Positions 1 through 10,912 of a stretch of 64,000 bases of DNA are shown here, piece after piece. Each line of letters starts with the position of its first letter. Positions within the stretch are counted from its first letter, which is position 1. The position numbers and the translations under genes were made by a program. The notes under the pieces were generated by a model that saw nothing but the letters and a program-made list of their open reading frames with translations, had not been told where the DNA came from and did no database searches. The stretch covers positions 28,127,222 to 28,191,221 of the forward strand of contig OZ022514.1 in NCBI GenBank assembly GCA_963989385.1, read 5' to 3'. The DNA is from Ctena decussata (Eukaryota; Mollusca; Bivalvia; Lucinida; Lucinidae).

Positions 1-794
1 GCATTTTTTTTTCAAATGTAGCACCTTAGGTATCATTTATTCTAATGATATGACGCCGCGAGACACTGTCATGATCGTTATGCATATGAAGTGATTTGGC
101 AAGGCGGTGAATTGAGACGGATGGGTGCCATTTCTCATTTTCTGTGCCAGTATACGCAGGGTCTCTAATGCCTATTGCGCCTACAGACGCACGGGTATAG
201 GAAATTCTAACAAGATTTTGCGTTTTGAGTGGACTTGGCACTTATATGTAACTAAAATTTATCGACATTAATTTCGATAATTGTGCAGTTAATATTGGGC
301 CTATAGCATATATTGCAGTACGGATCGGCACTTGTCAATATATCGTTGAAGGTTATGAAAATACTAACTGGACTTAAAGTCAGTAATTGAAAACTGAGCC
401 ATAACGTAACTTAGTCGGGTAATTGATTGCTTGATTATTGCCTGTTGTAGTGTTACCTTGATGCAGACTATACCTTCTGTCTGAGACATCATGTTCTCGT
501 ATCTCCATTTATTAGTATCATAATGCAACTGAAATCTGTGGTGAAAGGATCGCGTTTTCTTGGGTTACAATTATCCCAAATACTAATTTGGTCAGGCTTC
601 TATAAGTCCCAGCCGTTTCCGGGACAAGACAATGCACTTGTGCAAAGAGTCTGGAACAGTTTTGCTTTTATTTTTCATATTTTAAACTTTTTATTTTTTT
701 TTGGCGGGGTGTGGAGGGGAGGGGGTATTTTCACTGTTCATCTTAGTAATCGCATGGTGACAAGACTTTTACAGCATGTGCAATAACTGACTTT
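1..794. other. unassigned AT-rich DNA
   Basis: No gene, RNA or repeat recognised. The short open frames here have no recognisable domain. A T-rich then G-rich stretch lies at about 690-727. Confidence 0.5.
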
Positions 795-1133
795 ATCATA
801 TGACGTCACTTCTGAGAGTGTAATAATGCCATGCATTAAGAAACGATAATCCACTAGTGGACTAAATATGCAAATTACTTCGTAACGTTATGCGTTGACG
901 TCCATAAAACGTCGCGTTTTCTACTGGCGAAAACGTGACGTTTTAGTACAAAATCTGCTAATAAAATATGATTTAAATAGAATCTTGCATTCGTGCTCAT
1001 GTATCATTGAATTTATTAAACTCGTTGGGAAAAACGATAAGATGCTCGGCAAAGCCTCGCATCTTATCTTTTTCCCCAACTCGTTTAATAAATTCAATAA
1101 TACATGAGTACTCATGTAAGATCCTCTATTTTC
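795..1133 (+). mobile_element. MITE-2 foldback element, full-length copy
   Basis: A non-coding element beginning ATCATATGACGTC and ending near CATGTAAGATCCTCTAT. Its 3' third is a near-perfect palindrome (about 1003-1104): one arm runs TTGAATTTATTAAACTCGTT, then a purine-rich stretch with CGATAAGATGC, and the other arm mirrors it. The same element is at 28571-28925, reversed at 60704-61168, and truncated at 12117-12272, 39588-39811 and 45755-45935. No coding potential. It is likely a non-autonomous DNA transposon. Mobilising transposase unknown. Confidence 0.75.
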
Positions 1134-1959
1134 AATATTTTTGGCTGTCGCTTTGTAAGTGATGGCATAGGTAGCGTAAAAGCGGGCAACAGTTTTGGCT
1201 GTAAGAATGCCACTCAATACAAGCAATTGAGTTCGAAAACAAGTTCCTTCAGCTCTAAGTATTATCGTTTCCTTATTGGATAGAATTACGGCACTGAAAT
1301 CTCAGATGAAAGAATAGCGTCTGATAATGACAAAATAATCTGTATTACTAATTATTTTAGTCTTATGAAATCCCAAAGGTGTCTAGAACATGTTAAATTG
1401 AATAATTTTCCAATGAATCAATGCTTTGTCATCTTAATGCTTAAAAACCATGCACCAAGATACATGTACATGTATATACTAATAAATAAATCGTACGGTG
1501 TTTGGTACATCGTCATTGTTTCCCGGCTTTGGGGCAAATGGAAACAATTTGTGTGACTATCTGTTTGCTTCCACACCTTTCATTGTTTTTTCTTTCGCCT
1601 TGAAGAACTGATCCGTATTGAGAAGAGAGACAACAAGAAAGATAAATCAATCAAAAAAGTAAAAATAAATAAATAAATGAAACACGATAAAATAAAAGAA
1701 TGTGAGAATTCATCCCCAAAACGTGTACCCATCAATAAACGGATATTTCGATTAAGTACATGTACCAAGAGTATGTTTGTACTTCACTTGCCAGTTCAAT
1801 AATTGTAATGCTTTAATTCAAACTGCAGCTTCTGACAATTATAACCTCAGATGTCTCTTGTGACATAAATCCGTATTCATTTAAGTTTCCCATGCCGTTA
1901 TGAATTCTAAAGACCTGTCGATTTCCATTGTTACATTCTTTGAACCGCCCGACAATAAA
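1134..1959. other. unassigned AT-rich DNA
   Basis: No gene or repeat recognised. Contains small ACATGTACATGTAT palindromic motifs near 1463 and an A-rich stretch around 1655-1680. Confidence 0.4.
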
Positions 1960-2160
1960 TGAGTCGCGACACGAGAAAACGAACAAAGTGGTAGTGCACC
2001 CAGCGCAAACTCTTTGCTGTGCGCATGCTGGTAGATCAAACTCTTAGCTTCCTTTTAAGCGCTTATCAAAGAGTCTTAGCGAACTGGGCGGATGCCCAGA
2101 TTGATCTGATTCTGCACTGGGCGCACAACCACTTTGTTGGTTTTCTTGTGTCACGGCTTT
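1960..2160. mobile_element. MITE-1 (TGAGCC foldback), shortened copy
   Basis: One of eleven copies of a foldback element whose ends read TGAGCCGCGACACGAGAAAA and its complement. The arms carry GCGCCCAGCGCAGACTCAGATC and the centre CTTAGCTACCCTTTAAGCGC. This copy starts TGAGTCGCGACACG and ends GTGTCACGGCTT. Part of the left arm is missing, so it is about 35 bp shorter than the ~230-240 bp typical copy. Non-coding; small open frames within it are artefacts. Confidence 0.85.
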
Positions 2161-3712
2161 ACTTTTCAATGCGGCAACTTGCAGATCACACTGTGATCTA
2201 GGTAAGCGTGAACAAAAACTTCTCTGTGCACGTCTAAAATGAAGTAAACTGCCGATTCTGTAAAGCGACAAGCGAAAACTCTGTACAGTTTAGTCTGCGC
2301 GGATGCGCAGGGTGAACGGAGTATTCGCTGTACGCTTAAACTTGATGAATCCTTTAGACATAGCAAAATTGCAAGCGATTTCCACCGTATGTCCTTCACA
2401 GTAGATCCATAGACGCTATATTAACAGAAAATTACTTTGCCGTCTCAGTGGTTCTAAATTACGTATTAAAAGAGATGTTGCTGGATTCGACTGGTGGGTC
2501 ATTTCGTCCTATAATATCGTTAAATAATGGAGATGGAAGTGTTTCTACTGATATGGTAGACTATGATGAGTTTGCTTCTTGAGGAGCAGTTTGATCAGGG
2601 TGTGCATATTTTGCATCTGTCTGCAATGATTGATTGTAAAACTAACTTATGCAAATTTTAGATTTGTGAAGATGTCCTGATTGTTGTCGAACTTGCAATG
2701 ATGGCAATTTCTCGCCAATGACTACTGAAGCTCTGTGAGTGTACGAGATGGATTTCACTAACTATCAAATTACAACACAAAGGTTTCTTTTTTTTTTGTT
2801 CGGGAATGGACTTTAAGGCCGTGCTAATGGGTACAAAGTACATACAATAAAGTTCCCAACCAACCTACATGCATTTAATAGAAAAGCACATACATTATAC
2901 AAGACTGCATTATATTACTACTGGCACGCACATATCAATAATTGGAAACACAAAGTTGAGCTGCAAACACTCGTACTCACATCGACTTAAAACATACTGC
3001 TAACTACTTCCTTCGCTCACTCATTTGCTCTGCGAACTTCAAAGAATCAGAAGTCAACCTTTTCAGAGATTTGATAATTATGGCTGAAACAAACAACTTT
3101 AGGTGTATGCACAGTGCACACGTTTCTAAGAAAGGTAGCACTGATCTGAGGGCGTTTGTCTCTTACCTTGCTCTGGGCTACTCAGGAGAGCAAGCTCCTT
3201 AAGGAAGGGATTTTCTTACCTACGAGACATAGTTTCTTCTATTTTTAGCGGTGCTGGAAAATTCTGTCTTGCCCATGGGCTGGGACAGCTCACACGAGCT
3301 TGACTTCTGTGTACCACTACGCGCTCCTTGAAATACGGTGCGCCCGGCTTGGCGATTCCATACTTTATGCATTATTCTTTCATAGGAATGAATTGCCATA
3401 TCGATAAAATCCAACCCAAGAAATGTTATGCATTCTGTATAATCCCATTATAGCCTGTTTCAAGGTCTTAAAATCGGAAAAAGATCCAAAATAATCAATG
3501 TTTCAGCGTGACAAAGACTGTCGAGGAGGCCCCCATTTTGAAGACGTTACCAACTGACGTTTGAAATGACGTTGACGTTACGTCACAATTAACGTCATAC
3601 ACGCGCTTTCTGTAGTCGTCTCAATACAAAATTTGTTCTTTAATATAAATTTCGATAAGAAAAGCTAAAAATTTCAATCAGAAAATCTAAACAAGAATTC
3701 CGTGGAACACTA
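2161..3712. other. unassigned DNA
   Basis: No gene recognised. A minus-strand 64-codon frame at 3220-3414 has no recognisable domain. At 3545-3600 there is a cluster of GACGTT/AACGTC words similar to the termini of the element at 30938-32212; it may be a remnant of that family but is too short to say. Confidence 0.4.
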
Positions 3713-4544
3713 TGTCGCACCTGCTTAACACCTTTACTTTATGAACTTGATAAAAGTGTCATTTTGAAACATATTTATTCAAAATTCATTCAGTAGTTTA
3801 TGGCATATTATCATTTTCATGTTCTGCGCTATTTTTAGTAACAGTGGATGGTTGCCATCTTGGATGGTCAATTTGAAAAAATCATGAAACAGCTTCATGC
3901 AAGGATCATTTTGATACACATTTTGTCCAATTCCATTCAGGGGCTCTTGAGATATTGTCATTTTCATATTTTTCTATATTTAGTAACGGTGGATGGCGGC
4001 CATCTTGGATCATCTCCATTCGCTTAAATTTCAAAGAACTCCATTTAAGGACCATTCTGACTATATTTGACCTAAATCTGTTCAAGTGGTTTTTAGATAT
4101 TGGCGTTTTAGCAAACTCGGACTCGTAAACAGAAAGTAGGTCACTGTGACCTAATTCCGCTACAGATTTTTTTCATTTTGATAATTTTTAAAACCAAGGT
4201 CTCATTTATGCTCCACATAAAATTTCAGCCAAATATACCTAGTGGTTCTGGAGAAAAAAGTGATTTTAATGATTTTCCTATTTTTAGTTACAGCGGCCAT
4301 CTTGGATTCTGGACCAAGCTGAATTTTGTCATTCAGAAGCCCTATAGTCTGGTCATGCAGCATGTGAAATTTGAGAACCATGGGTGCAGTGCTTTTAGAG
4401 AAAAAGTCATTTGGATGGAGTTAAAATTTAGGGTCGACGTAAATGTGAACGGACGGACGGACGGACGAACGGGTTGACGGACGGACGGACGGACGGACGG
4501 AAAACCGAACGCCTATATCGCACCTTGCTAAAGCAGGTGCGACA
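3713..4544. mobile_element. pearl-like element with internal repeats and ACGG microsatellite
   Basis: Bounded by a perfect 14-bp inverted repeat, TGTCGCACCTGCTT at 3713-3726 and AAGCAGGTGCGACA at 4531-4544. The body holds degenerate tandem units, each with a block like AGTAACGGTGGATGGCGGCCATCTTGGA (near 3836, 3980 and 4288). A (GGAC)n microsatellite at 4450-4500 lies just inside the 3' end, followed by a second copy of the terminal word (TCGCACCTTGC). The order core repeats, microsatellite, hairpin end is that known for bivalve pearl elements. No coding capacity. Confidence 0.7.
4450..4500. repeat. (GGAC)n microsatellite
   Basis: About twelve GGAC units, interrupted once by GAACGGGTT near 4469. 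It is the 3' microsatellite of the pearl-like element. Confidence 0.95.
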
Positions 4545-4710
4545 AAATGTGGATTTGTCAAGGACCTATTTTTTACTTGGCTGTTCACTACAGCAGCCAT
4601 GAGGGTGACACGGTTATACTACTTACACTTGTGCACGTTCGCATGAAATAGGCCTATCAGTTCCCCGTTCAATTTTAAGTAAATATTATCGTAGGTAAGA
4701 AAAATAATCA

Positions 4711-4842
4711 ATCATTGGTCTCCGATGCGGACAGGGAAATCCCAACCCTCGGGCACACGGGGTGTGTCGGAAACTCGGCAAGCCTCGTTTCCGACACACC
4801 CCGTATGCCCTCGGGTTGGGATTTCCATCGGAGACCAATGAT
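4711..4842. repeat. 132-bp near-perfect palindrome
   Basis: Left arm ATCATTGGTCTCCGATG through GTGTGTCGGAAAC and right arm GTTTCCGACACAC through CATCGGAGACCAATGAT, separated by a tiny loop near 4777. A few mismatches and a short asymmetric stretch (CGGACAG) only on the left. Likely a foldback MITE, or a hairpin formed by an inverted duplication. No second copy in the window. Confidence 0.8.
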
Positions 4843-5207
4843 AGATTCTATTTCTCTTCCATGGGAAACAAATGCGTATTCTTAAAGCTTCAGTCTCACT
4901 GACACGTATTGAAGGCTAAGTTTCACTAGATTACCCGTCCCTAAGTTTGCCCAAAAATAGTGTCCCGTTGTGTATACGATTTAGGTTTTACTACTGTTTA
5001 GTAAGTGCCCATTACGTTTCACTACGATATACGTCGTATTACCTGGTTATCAAACGGCTTAGGGCCATGTTTTTAAAAGAGATGAAAACATGTTACTAGC
5101 CTGCTAGGATCAACTGCGTTTTACTAGGGATATCTAGGTAGTGCCCATAATAATATGGTCGAAGTGACTTTTTGGGCAAAAACTGGTCAAAATTTTCTAA
5201 CTCGTAG

Positions 5208-7140
5208 AAACAAGAGGGCTATGAGGCCCTGAATCGCTCACCTGAACAATTGGCAAGGTGGCTTTTACTTATCATGTCTGAAATTGTCAAAATATGAGTT
5301 TTGGGTCAAAAGTCAAAGAATGACCATGACCACTTGTACTCATAAATCTTCATGTACTCATTAAGACAACCATATATACCATTTTTAGGCCAAAATCTTC
5401 AAAAAATCTTCAAAACTTTCCATGAAATCTTATGTTCTAGCATTTTCCCATATTTGACCATGCCGCAAAAAAGGTCAAGGTAAACCCAAGGTCAACATTT
5501 GAACAGTCTTGGTGGTACTCCATGCTATTTACCAAGTTTCAAGGCCATAGGTGTATTGGTTCTGGAGAAGAAAAATATTAAAGATTTATACCATAAGTGG
5601 TAATGGCGGCCAAGTTGGTCATGTGACCTGGACCGTTTTAACAAGTTTTTCATTCAATCAATCCCTGGAGGCTCTATATGAAATGTGTTCACAATTGGCC
5701 CTTTGGTTGAAAATGTCAAAATATGAGCGATCTGGATCAAAGGTAAAAAAAATGACCTTGACCTCTTGTACTCACAATTCTTCATGAACTCATTAAGGCA
5801 ACTGTATATACCAGTTTTTTAGGCCAAAATCTTCAAAACTTTCCATGAAATCTTATGTTCTACCATTTTCCCATATTTGACCTTGCTGTAAAAGGTCAAG
5901 GTCAACACAAGGTCATAATTTGAACAATCTTGATAGTACTCAAGTACCCAATGCTACATACAAAGTCTCAAGGCCATCGGTCAATTGGTTCTGGAGAAGA
6001 AGATTTATAAAGGTATTTACCATATATGGGCATGGCGGCCATGTTGGTCATGTGTCCAGGAGCGTTAGAAAATTTTTTCATTCCCTCAACCCCTCGAGGC
6101 TCTATATGAAATTTGGTTTCAATCGGCCCAGTGGTTTTAGAGCAGATTCTTTGAAATTGTCAAAATTTGAGATTTCTGGGTCAAAGGTCAAAGAATGACC
6201 TCTTGTACTCACATATCTTCATGTACTCATTAAGATGATTGGATATACCAATTTTTAGGCCAAAATCTTCAAAACTTACCATGAAATCTCATGTGCTAGC
6301 ATTTTCCGATATTTGACCGTGCCGTAAAAAAGGGCAAGGTCAACCCAGGGTCATAATTTGAACAATCTTGATAGTACTTGAGTACCCAATGCTACATACC
6401 GAGTTTCAAGGCCATCGGTCTACTGGTTTTGGAGAAGAAAAGGTTTTTACCATATATGGGCGTGGTGGCCATGTTGATCATGTGACCTGGACCGTATGAA
6501 CAAATTTTCATTCCCTCAACCCCTGGAGGATCTATATGCAATTTAATAACAATTGGCCTAGTTGTTTTTGAGGAGATTGTTTGATATTGTCAAAATATGA
6601 GAGTTCTGGGTCAAAGGTCAAAGAATGACCTTGACCTCTTGAACTCATAAATCTTCATGTAGTCATTAAGGTGACTGTATGTACCAATTTTTAGGCCAAA
6701 ATATTCAACAGTTTCCAAGATATCTTATGTTGCAGCATTTTGCCATATAAAAGCACAAGGAAACAAATTTGACCTTACCGTAAAAAAGGTCAAGGTCAAC
6801 CCAAGGTCATAATTTGAACAATCTTGGTAGTACTCGTGTACCCTATGCTACATACCAAGTTTCAAGGCCGTCGCCCTATTGGTTCTGGAGAAGAAGATTT
6901 TTTCAGGTTTTTACCATATATGGGCATGGCGGCCATGTTGGTCATGTGACCAGGACCGTTTGAACATCTTTTCGTTCCTAAGGTCCCAGGAGGCTCTATA
7001 TGAAATTTGGTTACAATCGTCCCAGCGGTTTCAGAGGAGAAGTTGTTTGAATGTGTGGACGGACGACGGACGGACGACGGACAACGGAGCCTTACCATCC
7101 TTAAAGCTTCCCCGGAGCCGCTGGCTCAGGTGAGCTAAAA
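5208..7140. mobile_element. tandem-repeat element, four ~435-bp units, pearl-like architecture
   Basis: Starts AACAAGAGGGCTATGAGGCC and ends CTCAGGTGAGCTAAAA; sub-terminal inverted repeat GCTCACCTGA (5236-5245) with TCAGGTGAGC (7126-7135). The body is about four direct units, marked by AGGCCAAAATCTTC or its variants at 5387, 5821, 6257 and 6693 (spacing 434, 436, 436). Each unit has a conserved block around GGCATGGCGGCCATGTTGGTCATGTGACC and a TCAAAGGTCAAAGAATGACC block. A degenerate ACGG-type microsatellite (7059-7085) precedes the 3' end. Short open frames inside are repeat artefacts. Inserted in the larger foldback element. Confidence 0.75.
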
Positions 7141-7303
7141 AAACGTATCAAAGCATAGTAAGACGTACGAGAGCTTAGATGACGCGTAGTGGTACGTAGA
7201 AGAACTCCAAGTATTGCTACGCATTTAAAACGTTTCGTCTAGCTTTTAGTACGGTTAGACTACGGGTAGCTACGTTTTATTTGGAATGCACTACGTATAT
7301 CGA

Positions 7304-7534
7304 TTGATTGATTGCTTGTTTGGGGTTTAACGGCCCTTTCAGTCTTTATCGGGCCGTCTCCCAAAGAGAGGGAGAAAGAAGAGAAATGATAGAAGAGAGA
7401 AAAAAAAGTCCAAACAACCCCCACCCGCACCTACTGCAAGCTCAGTGGACCCTTGCCCTACCATTATTCAAATCAGTAGGACGCACCGGCACTGGAAGTT
7501 ACACACAGCATCATCGCACCACCCAACCACCCCC
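7304..7534 (-). mobile_element. SINE-3 copy with target-site duplication
   Basis: A retroposon on the minus strand. Its 3' tail on the plus strand is TTGATTGATTGC, then GGGTTTAACGGCCCTTTC; the head ends at CCACCCAACCACCCCC. It is flanked by ACGTATATCGA (7293-7303) and ACGTGTATCGA (7535-7545), an 11-bp target-site duplication with one mismatch. Other copies: 22922-23163, 53659-53892, and fragments at 10785-10912, 20098-20320, 33004-33221 and 37998-38060. The head is not clearly tRNA-like; a box-B-like GTAGGTGCGGGTGG is seen in several copies. Confidence 0.75.
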
Positions 7535-7540
7535 ACGTGT

Positions 7541-7666
7541 ATCGAAATGCCACCATTAATACGTGGCCCAGCTAAGTTTGAGTTGAAATTCCAACTCACG
7601 TATATCGAAATTCCATCATTAATACGTGGCCAAGCTAAGTTTGAGTTGAAATTCCAACTCAAACGT
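7541..7666. repeat. 63-bp tandem duplication
   Basis: Two direct copies of a 63-bp unit starting ATCGAAAT at 7541 and 7604, both containing AATACGTGG and AAGTTTGAGTTGAAATTCCA. A local duplication inside the host foldback element, next to the SINE-3. Confidence 0.85.
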
Positions 7667-8273
7667 AGCGCTGACACGTTTGTAGCTGTCTAGAGCCGTA
7701 TGTAACACGTATTCAGTACGTTTTACTACGTAATTTGCTCTTTAGCTACGTTTTAAAAACTATTTTGTACGTAGTTAATGCATGTCGTCTACGATTTAGT
7801 ACGGTTAGTCTTCGGTTGGCTACGTTTTACTAGGTATACACGATGTATATCGATATGCCATGTTTGGGCTGAACATACCAACGGTATACAGTTGCATTTA
7901 GCCGTATGTACTACGTATTCTCTACGTTTTACTAAGTATATTGCCGATTTGCTACGTTCTACGTTCTAACACCGTAGTAAAACCTAGTCCTGAAAACGTG
8001 ACAGTGAAACTGGGGCTTAAACGGCCGTCAAGGCAAGAAAGTGTACATGTACCTACACACACGGTGTAATGTAGAATATGTGTTCGGCGTATTAGCGAAC
8101 TGCAAAGAGTGAATAAGGTGTATTTTGCAATACGTTTTTATTTAGTTTTATTTATTTATTTTATCAACTTATTTTTTATCTATATTTTTTCGACGAGCAT
8201 TAATGTCGAAAATGCCGGGATCTTTAGCATATTGCTTTATTTGTTTACAGATATTTACTTGCATACATGTAGT

Positions 8274-8516
8274 GTTTAAACTGTTATATTCACGGTGGCT
8301 TATGTCCATAATCGGAAGCACCGGATCCGCACCCTAAAATTAATACGGAAAGTCCGCGTCAAGTGCGGTTCTGAAGTTGTAGTTGGTAAACAAGATCATG
8401 TTCTTGTTTAGCAGCAACAACTTCAACGACGCACTTGACGCGGAAGTTCCCAATAAGATTTAGGGCGCGGAGCCAACGGGTCCGATTATCGAGGTTACCA
8501 ATATACGAGTTTAAAC
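8274..8516. repeat. 243-bp palindromic foldback element
   Basis: Ends are GTTTAAAC on both sides (8274-8281, 8509-8516). The arms match imperfectly outside (GATAATCGGA / TCCGATTATC) and well inside (CCGCGTCAAGTGCG / CGCACTTGACGCGG; GAAGTTGTAG / CAACAACTTC), and the centre is AACAAGATCATGTTCTTGTT. Likely a foldback MITE. Symmetry may extend about 10 bp further on both sides. No second copy in the window. Confidence 0.8.
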
Positions 8517-8527
8517 ATTACTTGTAA

Positions 8528-9090
8528 CACCTTAAGCACTACTTTGCAACTGAAGTTAGTAAACGAAGAATAAGACATAAGAACTATTGCACACGCCTAT
8601 GTAATATTTATTACTTACACTCTAAAAAGCGTAAATTCACAAAATCGAGACCTATCCATTGGCTGCTAGGCCAAGATGCGTTAAATTTGGGTCAGTTCCG
8701 TCTCTTTTGGATATGAAATAATACTGCATTCAGCTGAATCGTATTGAAACCCTGTATAAAATTAAAAGCGGAAGTATAGCAATGTTTTAAAATAAAACAG
8801 TTATCTTCCATATTGAAATGTAACGATCCTGGCCCGTTATTCAACAAATAAGGGCCGGGCAACCAGCTGTCTGGTCTGCTACTAGAAAATTTATCCGAAT
8901 ATGTAAGTGTAGGTATACAAGGGATCAGCACTTTTGTAACAGGAGCATAACTGGAGGCAATGTGATGATATGCACAAGTAGGTTTCAGACGTTGTGAGAG
9001 GAATAATCCCTGGGATATTTCAGACTGTCATGCAAGTTAGCAGTTGGTATTCAAATCTTGTCCACTTTTATTCAGTTTTGAATGAAAATA
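8528..9090. other. unassigned DNA
   Basis: No gene or repeat recognised. A 79-codon minus-strand frame at 8692-8931 has no known domain. Confidence 0.4.
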
Positions 9091-9145
9091 CGCAGGTGAG
9101 TGTTAAAATTTTGTCAATTGGACAAAATTTTGATACACACCTGCG
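9091..9145. repeat. 55-bp palindrome related to 33463 and 38285
   Basis: CGCAGGTG at one end and CACCTGCG at the other, with centre AAAATTTTGTCAATTGGACAAAATTTT. The same AAATTTTGTCAA/TTGACAAAATTT core with a GCACCTGC end is at 33463-33532 and 38285-38355, so this is a dispersed palindromic family. Confidence 0.7.
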
Positions 9146-9390
9146 AATTTAGGGTTAGGCAACTACACCTTTGGATAGATAATAGTCAAGTATCCAAACA
9201 TATCTAGAAATTGTTCCAAGGAAAATATCGTCAGACTTAGTACTGGTCATTGATCATTATAGGTAAACATGTCTGGGCTTGTTCCGGACATTGACAAAAT
9301 TCGATCATGATAATTAATCCAATCAATCATTTCGACTGTTTTGGTATGGAACTTTGGAACTCTTAATTAGAAATCAGCAAAAATAAATAA

Positions 9391-9503
9391 GATAGAGAGA
9401 CATAGAGAGAGAGAGAGAGAGAGAGTGAGAGAGAGAGAGAGAGAGAGAGAAGGGGAGAGAGAGAGACTGATAAACAGACACAGACAGACAGACATAGAGA
9501 GAG
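9391..9503. repeat. (GA)n microsatellite
   Basis: GA-rich simple repeat with interruptions (AGAGAGAGAG, GTGAGAG, GGGGAGAG, then CAGACAGACAGACATAGAG). A minus-strand frame translating to serine/leucine/valine runs across it is an artefact. Confidence 0.95.
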
Positions 9504-9598
9504 ATTATTCATACGCCGACAAATGTTACATGTAAATTGATGCTGCAGCTCTCCGACGTTGAAACTCACCAGACATGGGGATGGGAATGTTTTTTTTT

Positions 9599-9865
9599 TA
9601 TTGATTTGATGCTTAACTTCCACGGTAAACAACTAAGGTCATGTCGGGACGGTCAGTTAACCTAACCACACTATTCCTGGGCAGGCTTAGACCCCCTAAG
9701 CGGTTAACCAGTACTAAGTGCGCATACTTTCGCCAGTAACTGACAACTGCCCTTCTTGAATCAGCGGAAGGAGAAACGAAAGTATGTGGCCAGACCGGAT
9801 TTCGAACCCAGGACTTCTGACTTATGAGTCAGGTGCCCTACCGATTGCGCTACGCGGCCCGGCTC
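9599..9865 (-). mobile_element. SINE-1 (tRNA-headed), full-length copy
   Basis: Read on the minus strand: a tRNA-like head (GGGCCGCGTAGCGCAATCGG, box A-like; GGTTCGAA box B-like, slightly mutated here), then a conserved body with ACTTTCGTTTCTCCTTCCGC, AGGGCAGTTGTCAGTTACTG and CCTGCCCAGGAATAGTG, and a 3' end at ATCAAATCAAT. Sister copies are at 12522-12796, 33916-34185, 24165-24796 (interrupted) and 44211-44330 (truncated). Resembles the tRNA-derived SINEs described from bivalves (RUDI-type), from memory. Target-site duplication not clear for this copy. Confidence 0.8.
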
Positions 9866-10440
9866 ATACGAACTACATACCGTGATAGAAGCGTACGTAA
9901 ATCTTAATTGATATTATTATTGGATTTCTCAATTCTTTTTCATTGGTATGGATAAAATCGTTACACCTCGGACTGGGTGGTCGTATATGCAGACAAACAG
10001 CACCTGATAACGACCCTGTTTTGGTGTCCAGCGGTGTGTCTGAATATAACGATCTCGGACTTAAACACCATTTTTGTACTTTGACCCTTCTACTTGTAAA
10101 ACTATTTTTAATCGCCCTCATCGGCGTTGGCCTTGCACTTTTTTTCACAAGTATTCATGGTCACATATGGAAAATTTAATGTTTCTGGCGTTAATGGAGT
10201 TAAGGTAACATACAGTTGCATATACGATCGGTATTATGGCCTTTGCAAGGCTTCAGATACAATCTCTAAATAATAAAAAATCAAATTGATTGATGCTGCA
10301 TTGTTGTGATAAGCAGAAATTTCAATCAATCAGTGCCTGTCTGCCATAATCTATTATACAGGCTACTGTCTGACTTACCGAGAAAAGTACACAGAGGTTT
10401 AAGGTTTATCTGAGACAAACATGTGTGACAGTTTCTTTTT
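9866..10440. other. unassigned DNA with a short hydrophobic ORF
   Basis: A plus-strand 78-codon frame at 9943-10179 has a hydrophobic C-terminal stretch (LLLVKLFLIALIGVGLALFF) that could be a membrane segment; the opposite strand is also open over nearly the same span (9873-10148). No family recognised and no clear splice sites, so it is not called as a gene. Confidence 0.3.
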
Positions 10441-10600
10441 TGAAAACTTAATGTAAATGGGTACATTTTCAGGAGAAGTAACTCTGCCAATTTCATTTTG
10501 TCTGTCTTCTCAATGTTGATCAACTCTTAAATTAACGAATTTGCTCCTATGAGCAAATTCTTTCTTCAAGAGCTTGAGAGACTTCATTTTGAAAGAGCTT
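10440..10600. repeat. degenerate dispersed repeat (ATTTGCTCCTA family)
   Basis: Shares words with 28930-29065, 46150-46225, 48884-49110 and 33590-33800: (G/C)AGG(G/A)AGAAGTAACTCT, GATCAACTCTT, and AGAATTTGCTCCTA with its inverse AGCAAATTCTTT. Looks like an old palindromic element. Boundaries unclear. Confidence 0.4.
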
Positions 10601-10784
10601 CAAAGATGCAAACAGGAATTCATTAAACTCCAAGTTTTTTACGTCATTTCGAAAAAGGGAACAAGTTCCTTTTTTCTAAATGGCGAGAAACTTGGAGATG
10701 TACCCCATCAGCTTGTGGTTGTGCGTGAACCGCTCGTAACCAGACCAGAGTCTTCAGGGGCTGTTCGGATCTGGGGATATCGAT

Positions 10785-10912
10785 GGTGCTGGATACCTTT
10801 CAAAGCCAGGGCGTCCTACTAATTTGGATAATGGTAGGTCAGAGGTCTACTGTGGTTGCAATAGCTGCGGGTGGAGTTGTTTGGATATCTTTTTCTCTCA
10901 CCTTTCATATTC
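10785..10912 (+). mobile_element. SINE-3 fragment
   Basis: Matches the 5' half of SINE-3 on the plus strand: GGGCGTCCTACTAATTTGGA, then a TAGGTC..GTCTACTGTGG..TTGCAATAGCTGCGGGTGGAG stretch and TTTTTCTCTC. The 3' half is absent. Confidence 0.6.

Larger units (their letters stand above)
4882..8020. mobile_element. large foldback element, host of nested insertions
   Basis: Terminal inverted repeats of about 50 bp: left 4882-4935 starts TTAAAGCTTCAGTCTCACTG; right, read on the other strand from 8020, starts TTAAGCCCCAGTTTCACTG. The sub-terminal DNA on both sides (4936-5207 and 7141-8018) is full of TACGTA/GTACG words such as TACGTTTTACTACG, forming weak internal symmetry. The element is interrupted by a ~1.9-kb tandem-repeat element (5208-7140) and a SINE-3 (7304-7534), so the ancestral element was about 1 kb. 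No transposase frame seen. TTAA at or near both ends may be its target site, but this is uncertain. Confidence 0.6.

Noticed and set aside
9363..9632. 89-codon minus-strand ORF
   Set aside because: Mostly translation of the GA/CAGA microsatellite.
9943..10179. Small membrane protein gene
   Set aside because: Both strands are open here, there is no family match, and no splice or promoter signal; the hydrophobic run alone is weak evidence.
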